Below are positions 33,341-43,864 of a stretch of DNA of 64,000 nt, one piece after another. The position numbers were made by a program, and so were the translations under genes. The stretch's first letter is position 1. Each line of letters starts with the position of its first letter. Below the pieces are notes generated by a model. The model worked only from the letters and a program-made list of their open reading frames with translations. It was not told the origin of the DNA and searched no databases. This stretch comes from Microstegium vimineum (taxonomy: Eukaryota; Streptophyta; Magnoliopsida; Poales; Poaceae): positions 39,935,255 through 39,999,254 of the forward strand of contig CM039119.1 in NCBI GenBank assembly GCA_022036555.1, given 5' to 3'.

Positions 33341-34900
33341 GTGTCTGGCCACAAACAACGGTCAAAAGCCCATATGTTGAAGCTTTGCCGAGTGCCTGCG
33401 ATCTGGCACTCGACAAAGTATTTTTTTAATTTAAAATTAACTTTGCTGAGTGCCATATAGGCGGCACTCGGCAAAGTACCAACTTTGCCAAGTATCTTAT
33501 GGTTGATACTCGGCAAAGTAAGTCTGAGTGTCGTTGATATGGCACTCAGCAAACTTGTTTTCTATAAAAAATATTTTTGTTCTTTTTTTCTTTCTTTTAT
33601 GTCTTTTAATATACTTTTTCAATTGCACTTTCAAAATACCTTGTCAAATTCCCTTGGCAATATATATTTTATGCTTATATATACAAATATTTTACTATTA
33701 TTTCATGTAGTTAGAACTCAAATTCAAATGTTACATAAATAATATAATTGCGACTAAAATTTTAAAAATTAACAAACGGATTCAAAAAAATTACCAAATC
33801 TTGACATGACACCATCTATGTGTTGTATTGCCTGTACGAAAAGTTTTGAAGTCAAATTTCAATGTTACCTTCGCTTTCAATTCAAATCTTACTCAATCCT
33901 TCTAAGTGATATCAAACATTAACGGAGATAAATTGAATTTGTAAGATAAGTATGTGACAGTTTATGCGAAATCATCCAAAATTTTTATAACATGTTCGAA
34001 GTATGATATAATGAGTTCCTGATAAATTTAATAATTTTTGGAGTCCATTTGCTATTTATAGATTTTTTTTAATTAATTCTAACACAAGTTTGAGATCATG
34101 TTTCGTGAACAAGATGTGGAGTTTTTGTTTTACTTTCCCACATATGAACTCAAATTAGGCTTAATAATATGGATAATATTTTTCAATCAATGTTTTTCAT
34201 TATTTGAATCTCTTGAAGTTCAAATTTGGTTTGGGTCAAATAATTCACTTAATTGAAAAAACTAACTAAATATAACAAAACATATGGAGAAAACTGTCAT
34301 AGTTAAACATATAGTTTTAGGTACTATTAAAGGACAGTAGAAAAAGTTTAAAGTTCAAAATAAAAAAAAACTAGATTTGTCGAGTGCCACTCGGTAAAGC
34401 TTACAGTTCGCCGAGTGTAATTTGTAAAACACACGGCAAAGCATATAATTTGCCGAGTGCCTAACGGTGACACTCGACATCGTCTCCTAACGCTCTCTGC
34501 CGAGTGTCGGCTATGCCGTGTGCCTCACACTCGACAAAGAGACATTTTGCCTAGTGCCGAGTTTGCCGAGTGCGGCAAATATGGTGGTGTCGAGTGTTGA
34601 TGTTTACCGAGTGCTTGGTACTCGGTAAATAAGGCTAGTGCGAGTGTTCAAGTATGCCGAGTGCCCGACGGAAAGCGCTCGTAAACCTCGGAACACTCGG
34701 CAAAGAAAACGTTTTCAGTAGTGTATTAACTCGAGAAACAAATTGAAATTGAAACTACACTACGGAGTATTTTTTAATTAAAAAAATAGTTTATTGATCA
34801 CCCAAGTCTGGCGTACAGCTAAGAGATGGAGACAGAGAAGGAATACATGCATCAACACACTTGAATCAGCTGGATCGAAACACAGAGCGAGATAGGCTAG

Positions 34901-36395
34901 CTAGCTAGAGCTTTGCATAGAGCATCGCTGGAACTCCTCCATATGTGCAGCCTCCAAGCCCACGAGGACGCGGACGCCACTATCTGGATCATCCTGCCCA
35001 TCGTTCATGAGGAGCACGACCCCGGCGCTTGATGGCTGCGCCCGTGACATCCTCCATGGCTTTCCCCACCCGAAATCCGCGTCGTACAGCGGCATCCCGA
35101 GCCAGCTGATCATCCGCAGCTCTGTCTGCGGCAGAACCTTGCCCGTCGGCAGCGGGGACTCGATCTCAGACGACAGCTCGAGGTAGTCCACCGCGGACCG
35201 CACCAGCTCGTCATCCACCTGGCTAATGGCGCCCCTGATCCGGCCAGCCACGGACTCCAGTGCTTCGGACGCAATGTCCCCCGCCGCAGCGGCGGCATAC
35301 ACGGCCACGAGCGCGTTCCCGAAGTAGCGGCTCGGGAGGGGAGGCCTCGTGCAGCGACGGATGTTTACCGAGAAGGAGACGCGCGTCTCGGCGGCCGGCG
35401 GGAGCCGCCGTGCGACGCACATGCACTGCCACACCAGGGCACTCACTGCGCAGAACGTGGTCTCGCTGCCGCAGAGGCGCTTCAGCGAGGTGAGCTGGTC
35501 CGCGGAGATGATGAGAACTTTGCTTGCACTTGCACTTGCTGTGGGTCCTCCCGACGACGACGTCGTCTCTGTGATGAGGTTCATCTTAGGGCACAACACC
35601 GAGAGTGCGTCGGGGTGGACGGTAGGCGGGGACCGTGCGCGGAGGAGGGTGCGGTCGTGGCAGGGCAGCTCCACGGCCGCGCCATCATCGCCGTCCCTGG
35701 AGATGGCGGACCATGTCTGGAAGAAGTGGAAGGCGCTCGCACCGTCCACCGCAACGTGGTGGAGGGCCGTCCCAAGTGATATCCCACCACACTTGAAGAA
35801 AGTCACCTGAAACCCATCCATTATATTTGCACGGATGGGATGTACGTGTTCTGTGAGAAAGCTGCGTACGTACTCCTCGACCGGCCTGTTACGTATACGT
35901 ACGTTGAGGATATATTTGTGCAAGTGAAAAAAGTACGTATATAACCTGTACGGCCAATATGATGGACGGAGGTTCTTCTTCAATGCTGGGAACAAACAGC
36001 CTTCTCAGCTCTAGAGACGGCTCCAAGTCCTTCATCAAGTCATCCATAGTTAGTTCTGAGCGAGCGACGACGAAGAGCGCACCCTCGCTGTTGCAGTTGA
36101 TCTCAACCCGGCCATCGTTGTCGACGCCGAGGCGGCCGGCAAGGGGGTAGAAGAGCACCAAAGCCTTGGCCATAGACTCCTTGAGCCTGCTCGTCACATC
36201 AAAAACGCTGCCAGCGGCGGCAGTGGCGTCAGTAGAGCGGTACAAGTATACCGTTGGCGTGTAGCCTCTGTTGGCACGCTCCAGGTCCAGGGAAGAGACC
36301 CAAAGTCCCTTCCTCGGCATAGCTGCGCTGGGTGCCACAAAGGACGACTCTATCACTTGCACCTCCGAAGCCATCGCTCCTTCTTTCTTCTGCAT
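34901..36395 (-). CDS. BAHD acyltransferase (hydroxycinnamoyltransferase-like), two exons
   Basis: BAHD enzymes transfer acyl groups from CoA thioesters to alcohols or amines in the cytosol. Exon 1 is 36395-35946, intron 35945-35807 (139 bp, donor CAG/GTTATA, acceptor TTTCAG), exon 2 35806-34901. Exons join in frame to 444 residues from ATG 36374, or 451 from the upstream in-frame ATG 36395; family length is about 430-450. The N-terminus LWVSSLDLERAN and YPLAGRLG (residues 76-83) are typical of hydroxycinnamoyltransferases. The catalytic HXXXD is HVAVD (His160-Asp164, numbering from 36374), and the structural DFGWG is at 387-391. Both motifs are intact, with no stops. The intron position, before the HXXXD region, is common in the family. 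The acceptor is not predictable: shikimate, quinate, putrescine or tyramine-type substrates are all possible. Confidence 0.92.
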
Positions 36396-36447
36396 GCCGC
36401 ACAGAGGAGCTATCTATAAGCACAACCATATTATTAGATCGACGTTC

Positions 36448-36459
36448 TATATATAAAAA
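36448..36459 (-). promoter_or_regulatory. TATA box of the BAHD gene
   Basis: The minus strand reads TTTTATATATAG, about 55-65 bp before the first ATG at 36395. A transcription start near 36420 would give a short leader. Confidence 0.5.
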
Positions 36460-36592
36460 TGGCATCCCGATCTACAGACACTGAATGTAATGAGCATAGG
36501 ACGAGGCAGGTGTGGTTGTTGGCAGCAGAAGCTTCAATGATTCCACCGAATTAGTTAGTACGTACGACTCAACGGGCACATATTAGGATATA

Positions 36593-36828
36593 CTCTCTCC
36601 ATCCCACGGAAAATGATGTTTTTGACTTTTTAACGTTGGGTTTGACCATTCGTTTTATTCAAAATATTTTTGTAAATTATAAGATAAATAAGTTATTATT
36701 AAAGTTATTTTTGATGATAAAAAGTCATGAAAAAATAAATAATATTTATATGAAAATTTTGAATAAGACGAACATTTAAAGAAAATGACACGGATTCTAA
36801 AATAACACTTTTAATAGGAAGAAGGGAG
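36593..36828. mobile_element. Stowaway-type MITE
   Basis: 236 bp, ends CTCTCTCCATCCC and GAAGGGAG, flanked by TA on both sides. It lies upstream of the BAHD gene. Confidence 0.75.
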
Positions 36829-36838
36829 TATTGTCCTA

Positions 36839-37095
36839 CTTCCTCCGTCCCTGAAAGAATCAATTCCTAGAATCCGTGTCAGTCAAACTTTTTAAACTTT
36901 GACTAACTTTATATAAAAATGTAACAATATCTATGACTTAAAATTAACACCATGTAAAAATATGTTCTTAGACAAATCTAATGATACTAGTTTGATATCA
37001 TAAATTTTAATGCTTTATTCTAAAAATTTGATCAAAGTTTATAAAAATTGACTTAGGACAAACTTAGAAATTCGTTCTTTCAGGGACAGACGGAG
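36839..37095. mobile_element. Stowaway-type MITE, second copy
   Basis: 257 bp, ends CTTCCTCCGTCCCTGAAAG and CTTTCAGGGACAGACGGAG, TA target duplication. It lies 10 bp from the previous MITE and is related to the copy at 38550-38799. Confidence 0.8.
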
Positions 37096-37247
37096 TACTA
37101 CAAAATACAAGATCAGATTCACGATGATTCAACCAAAAGCAAGGAATTTTTTTTGTCTTGTTTATTTAAACTTATCATACGTGGTATAATATTTTCCTCT
37201 CACGAGAAAACAACATTAACCAGCTTATCAGCTAAAAAAAACTATAG

Positions 37248-37475
37248 GCCGAACAACCTACTAAGCATAGCAGTAAAGTTTGGTAATGTCCCATCAATAC
37301 CTTGAGTGCGAACAACGACCTACTAAGCATAGTATAGTGAAGTTTGGTAATGTTCACATCAACATCAACATGGATCCTTGAGTGCGAAGTAAAGTTTGGT
37401 AATGTCACATCAATATAGGCATCCTTAAGTACAAACAACGACTGTTCACATCAACGGACATCCTTGAGTGCGAAC
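37248..37475. repeat. Degenerate minisatellite
   Basis: About four units of 45-75 bp share AAGTTTGGTAATGT, CACATCAA and CCTTGAGTGCGAAC. Intergenic. Confidence 0.55.
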
Positions 37476-37979
37476 ATTACCACTCATTTTCACGCACCCC
37501 CTCCGATCCACTTGATAAAAACAACCACACTTTTCTAGGCGATGAGATAAGCTCTCGTCTCCCAACTCATGTCCGTACCCTCACATCGGACCTTAGAGAA
37601 TCTTCAAGAGTTTCCAAAACACATTCCGAATCTTGGTCTTCGGAAAGATTGAAAAAAACTCTCTCCAACAGCTTCTTATTCAAATGTCTAGTAATCTTTC
37701 CGCACTTGTTGGGAAGATCGATAGACAAAGTAAATATAAGTGTGCGGCTGTAACATCGGATTGAGGAAGTCACAAGATTTCTTGCTTCTCATGATTAAAG
37801 GAAGGTTAACCGAGGCAGTTCCGTTATGCCGTCCACCCCGGTTAACCCATTAACTGAGGCAGTTGACCAACCATCTGTGTTAAGATCGGAGTAATCGTGA
37901 CCTTTCGTCGGAGGTGCTTGCTTTTGCCCACTTGAAATAATGAAAAACGTTCATCTTGGTTAAGTTTTTATAAGTAGTG
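37476..37979. mobile_element. Probable CACTA right-end segment with ACCGAGGCAG repeats
   Basis: The right end TTTTTATAAGTAGTG at 37965-37979 matches the CACTA terminus pattern. ACCGAGGCAGTT, CCGGTTAAC and AACTGAGGCAGTT (37808-37870) are the same subterminal type as at 41993-42778 and 46060-46285. No matching left terminus was found, so the left limit given is only a guess. Confidence 0.4.
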
Positions 37980-38173
37980 AGCTAACACAATACTTTGCTC
38001 GGTGTCAAAATTTAACGTTTTGGGCCTTACTAGTGGACATCAGATTTGTATGGTGGTTAGGGCACCATACCTGAACGTTAATCATTAGAATAATTGCATC
38101 ATAAAAATTTGACTGTTAGGAGCTTTGGCAGGGTAACTGTTGCCCCGTGGCCGTTGGGCCGCTATAGGGTGAC

Positions 38174-38353
38174 TGGTCAGACCATGAGGCACCCAGAGTG
38201 TCGAAAGATTTAGTGCTTGTTTGGTTACTATACTGGCCTAGGAAGGCCAGGCCACGCAGCCATTGGTCAGACCATGAGGCACCCAGAGTGTCGAAAGATT
38301 TAGTGCTTGTTTGGTTACTATACTAGCCTAGGAAGGTCAGGCCACGCAGCCAT
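38174..38353. repeat. 90-bp tandem duplication
   Basis: Copies 38174-38263 and 38264-38353 start TGGTCAGACC and differ at two positions. Each includes the left half of a MITE that continues to 38440 after the second copy. Confidence 0.85.
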
Positions 38354-38440
38354 CTCAGCCACAGGCATACAAAAATGAGCGCCTGAGATCTTTGCCTAGG
38401 CCAGACAACTTTTCGAGTAGACAAACCAAACAAGCCCTTA
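38301..38440. mobile_element. Small TIR MITE
   Basis: About 140 bp with inverted ends TAGTGCTTGTTTGGTT and AACCAAACAAGCCCTTA. The superfamily is uncertain; the ends resemble hAT or Harbinger MITEs of grasses. Confidence 0.55.
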
Positions 38441-38549
38441 GCTCCGGCAATACTTACCAGTGTATCATGTAAGTGGCACATAGACACAAGTTTTATATTG
38501 GTTTGGGTATGTGGGGTATCTGAACATCTAGTTTGAAGGTTGATTTGTA

Positions 38550-38799
38550 CTCCCTCTGTCCTTAAAATAATCAATTCCTATAATCTGTGTCGGTCAAAAA
38601 TTTTAACTTTACCTAATTTTATAGAAAAATATAACAACATTTATGATTTAAAATGAGCACCAGAAAATATGTTCTATGATAAATCTAATGATACTAATTT
38701 GATACCATAATTTTAATGTTTTTTCTAGAAATTTGGTCAAAATTCAAAAAGTTTGACTTAGGACAACTCTAAAAATCAATTCTTTCAGAGACAGAGGAG
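38550..38799. mobile_element. Stowaway-type MITE, third copy
   Basis: 250 bp with ends CTCCCTCTGTCC and GACAGAGGAG and TA duplication. The interior is alignable to 36839-37095. Confidence 0.8.
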
Positions 38800-39078
38800 T
38801 ATATTCATACGCTCGGCTACAAAGGCTGCTGCTAGCTCCTCCTAGCTATGCGCATGACTCTTCTTGCATTTCTATAGAATCTAAAAGACTCTTGTTGTCA
38901 TTGGTATATAGTTCCTTGTAACTATTTCTTATGAGATCAAAATGCGCATGAATAGAGTTCTAGGTTAACTTTTTTTTTATCCTAATACATATCCAGTGTT
39001 GTCAATGTAACTCATTTTTAGAAGGCAAATGTACATTCAACTAACACATTATAACACATTCCATTCAACAGATGAAAT

Positions 39079-39306
39079 CTGTTTAGTTCCAAAAACTTTT
39101 GGAATAGTAGCATTGTACCACTTTCGTTTTTATTTGATAATTATTGTTTAACTATGAAGTAATTAGATTTAAAAGATTCATCTCGGAAATTACAAATAAG
39201 CTATGCAATTAGTTATATTATTTACCTATATTTAATACTACATGCATGTGTTTAAAAATTCGATGTGATGGAGAATCTTTTAAATTTTTGGAATTTAGGG
39301 GCCCAA
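39079..39306. mobile_element. Tourist-like MITE
   Basis: Ends CTGTTTAGTTCCAAAAA and TTTTTGGAATTTAGGGGC, with an AT-rich interior, match the common grass Tourist pattern. Exact limits are uncertain. Confidence 0.5.
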
Positions 39307-39981
39307 CGGACGGGAGTTGTTACGTCCAGTATGTCCTCCCTCGATTTCCGACATGCTATGATACCCCAGGGTAGGTAGGAGCGGGTCGAGTCCGTACCAC
39401 CGCGGAACAACTACAGCGTCCGGATCAGATCTATCTACTTGGCAATTCATCCGGTGACTTTACGGTCGCCAAAGAAGCCCAAAAAGCATCAAACATTTCC
39501 GATGAGATCCATGGAGCTATTATGAGATAGCAAGCACTAGCTAGTGGGAGTTTCATGACACAGTTTCTAACGCAACTAAATTTTAGAAATAGTGCAGAGA
39601 AGTTTCATCCTCTTTACTTTCATGAAACTCAGTGTCACATCAACATATTTAATACCCATAAAACTTGGATGAAACTCCATTGAAACTGGCCTAAACTGCC
39701 CACGACATTAACATAAAGATCTATACTCTGTAGCTGTCGAATCTTGACGTGGCAAAGGCAACCTGTGCTGGTCCACCGCCATGGATGGAGCACCGGTCTA
39801 TGTGTCCGCTGATGTCGACGGTAGTCGCCACTCGATTCACACACACAGAGATTGTCAGAAATTATTATTCGTGCTCTCCTTGCAACATACTACTACTACA
39901 GGCATTATTTCTAGCTAGTAGCGTAAAAAGGGAGCGGTACAGCCATGGAGATGCACCCCACCTGTGTACGCTAGACTAGAT
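39307..39981. other. 3' flank of the SDR gene
   Basis: No gene seen. A likely MITE lies at about 39543-39690 (GGGAGTTTCATGACACAGTTT, and inverted AAACTTGGATGAAACTCC). The 3' UTR of the SDR gene should fall within 39600-39981. Confidence 0.4.
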
Positions 39982-40785
39982 CTAGATGGTGCCACCGTTG
40001 CAGCGAAGGACCTGGGCGTTGACCCAGTGGCCAGCATCACTAGCGAGGAAGCTGACGAGCGGCGCGATGTCCTCGGGCATGCCGAGCCGGCCCAGCGGCG
40101 CCTCGGCGATGTACCGCTCCATGTCATCCTCCGTCTTGCCGGTGTACATCATGGGTGTCCCCGTGGACCCTGGCGCCACCACGTTGGCCGTGATCCCGGT
40201 GCCGCGCAGCTCGCGCGCCAGGATCTTGGTCATCACCTCCACCGCCGCCTTGCTGGCCGCGTACGCCGAGTAGCCAGGGCGCAGCGACCCAACTCCCGAC
40301 GAAGAGAACGTCACGATGCGTCCGCGGCCGTCACGGACCAACCGCCTCGCCGCCTCGCGGCAGCACAGGAAGGTGCCGCGCGTGTTGGTGCGGAACGTGG
40401 CGTCGAACGTCGCCTCGCTGGTCTCCGCCAGCGGCGGGTAGGAGTAGTCCAGCACCGCCGCCAGCGTTACCAGGATGTGGAGCTCCCCGCCGAAGGCTGC
40501 GGCCGCCGCGTCGAACAGCGCCTTTACCTGCGCCGCGTCCGACACGTCCGCCTCGACCGCGATGGCCCGCGGCTGCTGGCTGGAGTCGTTGATGCCGCTC
40601 ACCAGCGTCTGAGCAGGCGCCGGGTCGCCGATGTATGCCACCACGACGCGCGCACCGAGCGACGCCAGGTGCTTCGACACGGCAGAGCCGATGCCGCCGG
40701 CACCGCCGGTGACAATGGCAACGCGGCCGTGGAGCATCATCGGTGCCGTCGCATCGGCAACGCCATTCGACTTGGATTCAGCCAT
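39982..40785 (-). CDS. Short-chain dehydrogenase/reductase, NADPH-dependent aldehyde reductase-like
   Basis: Classical SDR fold, 267 residues from ATG 40785; the frame extends three codons further to a GTG, but the ATG has a good context (cccATGGc). The cofactor motif TGGAGGIG is at residues 26-33 and the acidic D80 precedes V81. The catalytic tetrad is present: N134 (TNTRGTF), Ser in SSSGVG (161-166), Y175 and K179 (YAASK). The sequence resembles plant NADPH-dependent aldehyde reductase-like proteins, which reduce reactive aldehydes. The usual NNAG at about 107-110 is TLAA, an unusual change. Single exon with high GC at third positions. The long antisense frame across it is a shadow. Confidence 0.92.
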   Translation of the reverse strand: MAESKSNGVADATAPMMLHGRVAIVTGGAGGIGSAVSKHLASLGARVVVAYIGDPAPAQTLVSGINDSSQQPRAIAVEADVSDAAQVKALFDAAAAAFGGELHILVTLAAVLDYSYPPLAETSEATFDATFRTNTRGTFLCCREAARRLVRDGRGRIVTFSSSGVGSLRPGYSAYAASKAAVEVMTKILARELRGTGITANVVAPGSTGTPMMYTGKTEDDMERYIAEAPLGRLGMPEDIAPLVSFLASDAGHWVNAQVLRCNGGTI

Positions 40786-41064
40786 GGGATCCACTACGTA
40801 TTACTACGTTTACTTTTGTGTGTGTGTGTGAACCGTTTGCCTGGTGGAATTCAAGCTGGAGAGCCGCAATTTAACTGCCTAGATTCAGATCCCCGACACA
40901 CGTCCTGCCAATGCACAGTTAGCTGCACTATACGTACAATGCACGTGATTTGGATCTGTCGATTTCAATGCAACAATATTTCCGGTTGGTGATACATACA
41001 TCAGTGACTGATGATAAGATCGGGCCTGTAGTAGCAAATTAAAATGTAGGGAATGATAGCCACA

Positions 41065-41118
41065 CATCATTCCACATGAAACTGGATAAGGCGGGCAATT
41101 CCACTTCAGGTCCATCTA
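41065..41118. repeat. 55-bp direct repeat, copy 1 (SDR upstream region)
   Basis: CATCATTCCACATGAAACTG and the following 35 bp recur at 43086-43140 with a few differences. The intervening 2 kb is filled with MITEs. A TATA-like CTATATAG (minus strand, about 41116-41123) lies at its end. Confidence 0.7.
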
Positions 41119-41583
41119 TATAGAGTACTCTATGTCCATAAATATACATTATTTGTGTTTATGGAAAAAAAAAACTTTAACAAGATATATAATAAAAGAA
41201 GGGATTTGCTAAATTTCAGGTGTCTGAATTTTATTTTTATTTCAGGCATATATTTTATACAATAATTGTAGTTTTAGTTCGTTGTAATTTATATAGACAT
41301 AGTCTGTAATTTTGGTTTCAGAATTAAAAAATATGTTAGACAAAACTACAAACCTTACAAAATCTTATATATGTTGATACAAAGATAATTTAACAATTAC
41401 AATTGTTGTTATAGGAGGACAAGGACAAAAATTTAATACGTTATATCATAAAGACAAATAATAAAATATAAAATTATCAACTAGATGGTGGTACATTACT
41501 GTTGCCTGAAAACATGTTGAATTTCAGGCACCTGAACTATAGGAAAGTGATAAAAAAATATTAATATTTATGCTACATAATTA
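41119..41583. other. AT-rich SDR upstream sequence, possible MITE
   Basis: Inverted ends TTTCAGGTGTCTGAA (about 41215) and TTTCAGGCACCTGAA (about 41523) suggest a MITE of about 325 bp. Nothing else seen. Confidence 0.35.
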
Positions 41584-41896
41584 GGATCTGTTGGTACAGC
41601 TCAGCTTCACTAGTGAAGCTGTTTTTTTAGAAAATAGTTTTATAAGCAACTCTCTAGGTGAAGCTGAGCTATTTTGGAAAAAGTGTTTGGCAAAACAGCT
41701 TCACCAACAACTTTATACATACATGTGAGAGAGAGAGAGGGAGAGAGTTGTGATAAACTACTATTTTTCAGCTTCATACAACTTCATATCTTTGTGAGAG
41801 GGAAAAAGGTGAAGCTGTTTTAAAAAGAGATGTTTGGTAAAAAAAACAGCTCACAACAGCTTCATAAAGCTGTTATGAGTTGTACCAAACAACCCC
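41584..41896. mobile_element. Tourist-type MITE, copy 1
   Basis: 313 bp, ends GGATCTGTTGGTACAGC and GTTGTACCAAACAACCCC, flanked by TTA at 41581-41583 and 41897-41899. Confidence 0.8.
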
Positions 41897-41899
41897 TTA

Positions 41900-43019
41900 G
41901 GGCCCGTTTGGTACAGCTCTGCTTCACTAGTGAAGTTGTTTTCTAAAAAAAATAGCTTCATGATCAACTCTTTAGGCGAAGCTAAGTTATTTCACTACTA
42001 AAAAAACTATTTTGCGCGGCGTGCATTTTGGATTTACCGTGGCGGACAAACGTGTCCGTTGCGGTTGAAAGGTCACGGTAAATCGATTAACCGAGACGGG
42101 CATGTTAGGATGTCCGCCTCGGTTAATAATTTCAAAAAAAAAAAAAAAAAATTGGACAGGCCCGACAAGCCCATCCAGGAGCCCGCCGAGCCCATTCAGA
42201 TCCAGAGCTGCCGCACCGCCGCGCCGAGCCACCCTCCGCCCGCGTCGTCGGCATCGCGCCGCCCTGCGGAGCCCCGCACGCCGCCGCGAGCCGCGTCCGC
42301 GCCGCCGCGAGCCGTCGAGGCCGCGTCCGTGCCGCGGCGAGCCGCCGGGGCCGCGCCGCGGCGAGGTGTCGGGGCCGCGCCGCCCGCCATGGCCGCCGCC
42401 GCAGCTCGGGAGATGCGAGGGAGAGAGAGAGATGCAGAGAGAGGAGGGAGATGCCAGGGAGAGAGAGCCGCCGACCCTCTGGCTGTTGCGCGTGGGAGAA
42501 AGGATTGGAGGAGGATGAAACCCTAGTTCACCTATTTATATGGAGACGCCTAACGGGCCTAGTTGGACCTGGTGGGCCTTTGGTTATTTACCGTGACGGG
42601 TCTTATTTGATGTCCGCTGCCGATAAATCGATTTACCGCAACGGGCAAATACGTCTGCTTCGGTAAATAAATAAAGTCTGCTTCGGTAAATCGCGGGCAT
42701 TAACCGTGACGGACAAAATATGTGCCCGCCGCGGAGGCCATTTTTGTGACGTTGTGCAAAATCATTTTTGTAGTAGTGTTTTGAAAAATGTGTTTGACAA
42801 AACAGCTTCACCAACAACTTTATACACGGATATGAAAGAGAAAGGAGACAGAGAGCTGTGATAAGCTACTATTTTCAGCTTCATCCCACCTCATATCTTT
42901 ATGAGAGGAGAAGAAAAACAGCTTCATGGGTAAAGCTGTTTTGGAAAGAGGTGTTTGACAAAAAAAAACCAACTTATAACTGTTTCATAAAGCTATTATA
43001 AACTGTCCCAAACTGGCCC
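41900..43019. mobile_element. Tourist-type MITE, copy 2, split by a CACTA element
   Basis: Ends GGGCCCGTTTGGTACAGC and CCCAAACTGGCCC, flanked by TTA at 41897-41899 and 43020-43022. It is the same family as copy 1 and shares its TTA, so one inserted at the edge of the other. Its sequence is interrupted at 41993-42778. Confidence 0.8.
41993..42778. mobile_element. Non-autonomous CACTA element nested in the Tourist MITE
   Basis: 786 bp with ends CACTACTAAAAAAAC and TTTTTGTAGTAGTG and target duplication TTT (41990-41992, 42779-42781). The undisturbed sequence in MITE copy 1 (GCTATTTTGGAAAAAG) confirms the empty site. Subterminal motifs are ACCGTGACGG and ACCGAGACGG. The middle (42165-42530) is GC-rich and gives Pro/Ala/Arg-rich frames with no domain. 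Confidence 0.9.
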
Positions 43020-43022
43020 TTA

Positions 43023-43537
43023 GTATCATTTAAAAAAGATCTTTGAATTTATTTTTAAAAAAAATAAATTAAATGTATATCAATGCATCATTCCACTGGA
43101 AACTGGATAAGCCGGGCAATTCCACTTCTAGGTCGATCCACGGAACGGTGACTTTTTAGTGGTGTGATATTCGTCATACACTTCAGAATAAGAGATATTT
43201 GGTACTTAAAATTTCTACTGGAGATCTAGATTTTTCGTGGATGTTATGGGCACGTTAGACATCTATCATATCGACAACCGAGTAGTTAAAAATAGAAAAT
43301 GGAGACATGCTATATTTTACGTGCTTGAAATATGTATTTTTTTCAGACAACGGTTAGTAGCCCTTAGATAGATAAACATCAATTCCAACAGAACGCACGA
43401 ATCTTAAAAGAACGATTGACCGACAACACATCGTCCAGGAGGCTGACATAGGAATGTTGTAGAAAATAAAATATACAAAGCCACAAGATACTGTAAACTA
43501 TGTGTAGTGATGAAAACTAGAGACCACCTCTACCCTA
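43023..43537. other. Intergenic, includes copy 2 of the 55-bp repeat (43086-43140)
   Basis: AT-rich; apart from the repeat nothing is recognised. Confidence 0.4.
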
Positions 43538-43864
43538 CACTAGCATAGAACTGACAATGATTGTTGATTTGTGTTGGCAGAGGGGAATCGGCATTGATAT
43601 GCGGCCTGCCTAAGTGAAACAATGATATCACTGTCGGTTCAAGTTTGGATTCAGCACTAATAGAACAAGGATCATAGCCGGCTCAAGGATGGACCTGCCG
43701 CAATAATATAAGCATCACTGTAGGTTCTACCTTCTACCCGACAGTGATATTGTGGGGGATCGGGATCAACCTTCTAGCTACCTGACAGTGATATTGCGTG
43801 GTTCATTGCCGATTTAACCATAAAAAACCTTCAGTTTTCCCTTTTCAATATAACACTGCTAGTG
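43538..43864. mobile_element. Small CACTA-like element
   Basis: Ends CACTAGCATAG and GCTAGTG. The interior has repeated ATCACTGTCGGTTC and GACAGTGATATTG in both orientations, a known type of CACTA subterminal repeat. The target duplication does not match, so the limits are tentative. Confidence 0.4.

Larger units (their letters stand above)
31446..34723. mobile_element. Non-autonomous CACTA (En/Spm) element with 3-bp target duplication
   Basis: The left end AACTACCGAATGTTGG and right end (reverse complement CACTACTGAAAACG) form the terminal inverted repeat; the left C is mutated to A. It is flanked by TAT at 31443-31445 and 34724-34726. Subterminal repeats TTTGCCGAGTG and CACTCGGCAAA fill 31470-31915 and 33385-34710 in both orientations. 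The interior holds two exons of a CACTA-type gene (32156-32682), an ACA/ACT-rich microsatellite (32790-32875), a pyrimidine tract (32950-33050) and a very GC-rich block (33060-33340). No transposase core is present. Confidence 0.85.

Noticed and set aside
32880..33552. Several overlapping 100-170-codon frames on both strands
   Set aside because: They arise from the GC-rich, stop-poor block of the CACTA element; Arg/Pro/Ala-rich with no recognisable fold.
31470..34710. Regular short repeats with spacers, CRISPR-like at first sight
   Set aside because: They are CACTA subterminal repeats in both orientations, with irregular spacing, in a plant genome.
39964..40992. 342-codon open frame antisense to the SDR gene
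   Set aside because: It is the shadow of a GC-rich coding sequence; its product is Arg/Ala/His-rich with no domain, while the opposite strand has a complete SDR.
42059..42526. 155-codon Pro/Ala/Arg-rich frame
   Set aside because: It lies inside a 786-bp CACTA MITE with no splice or domain support; composition alone explains the openness.
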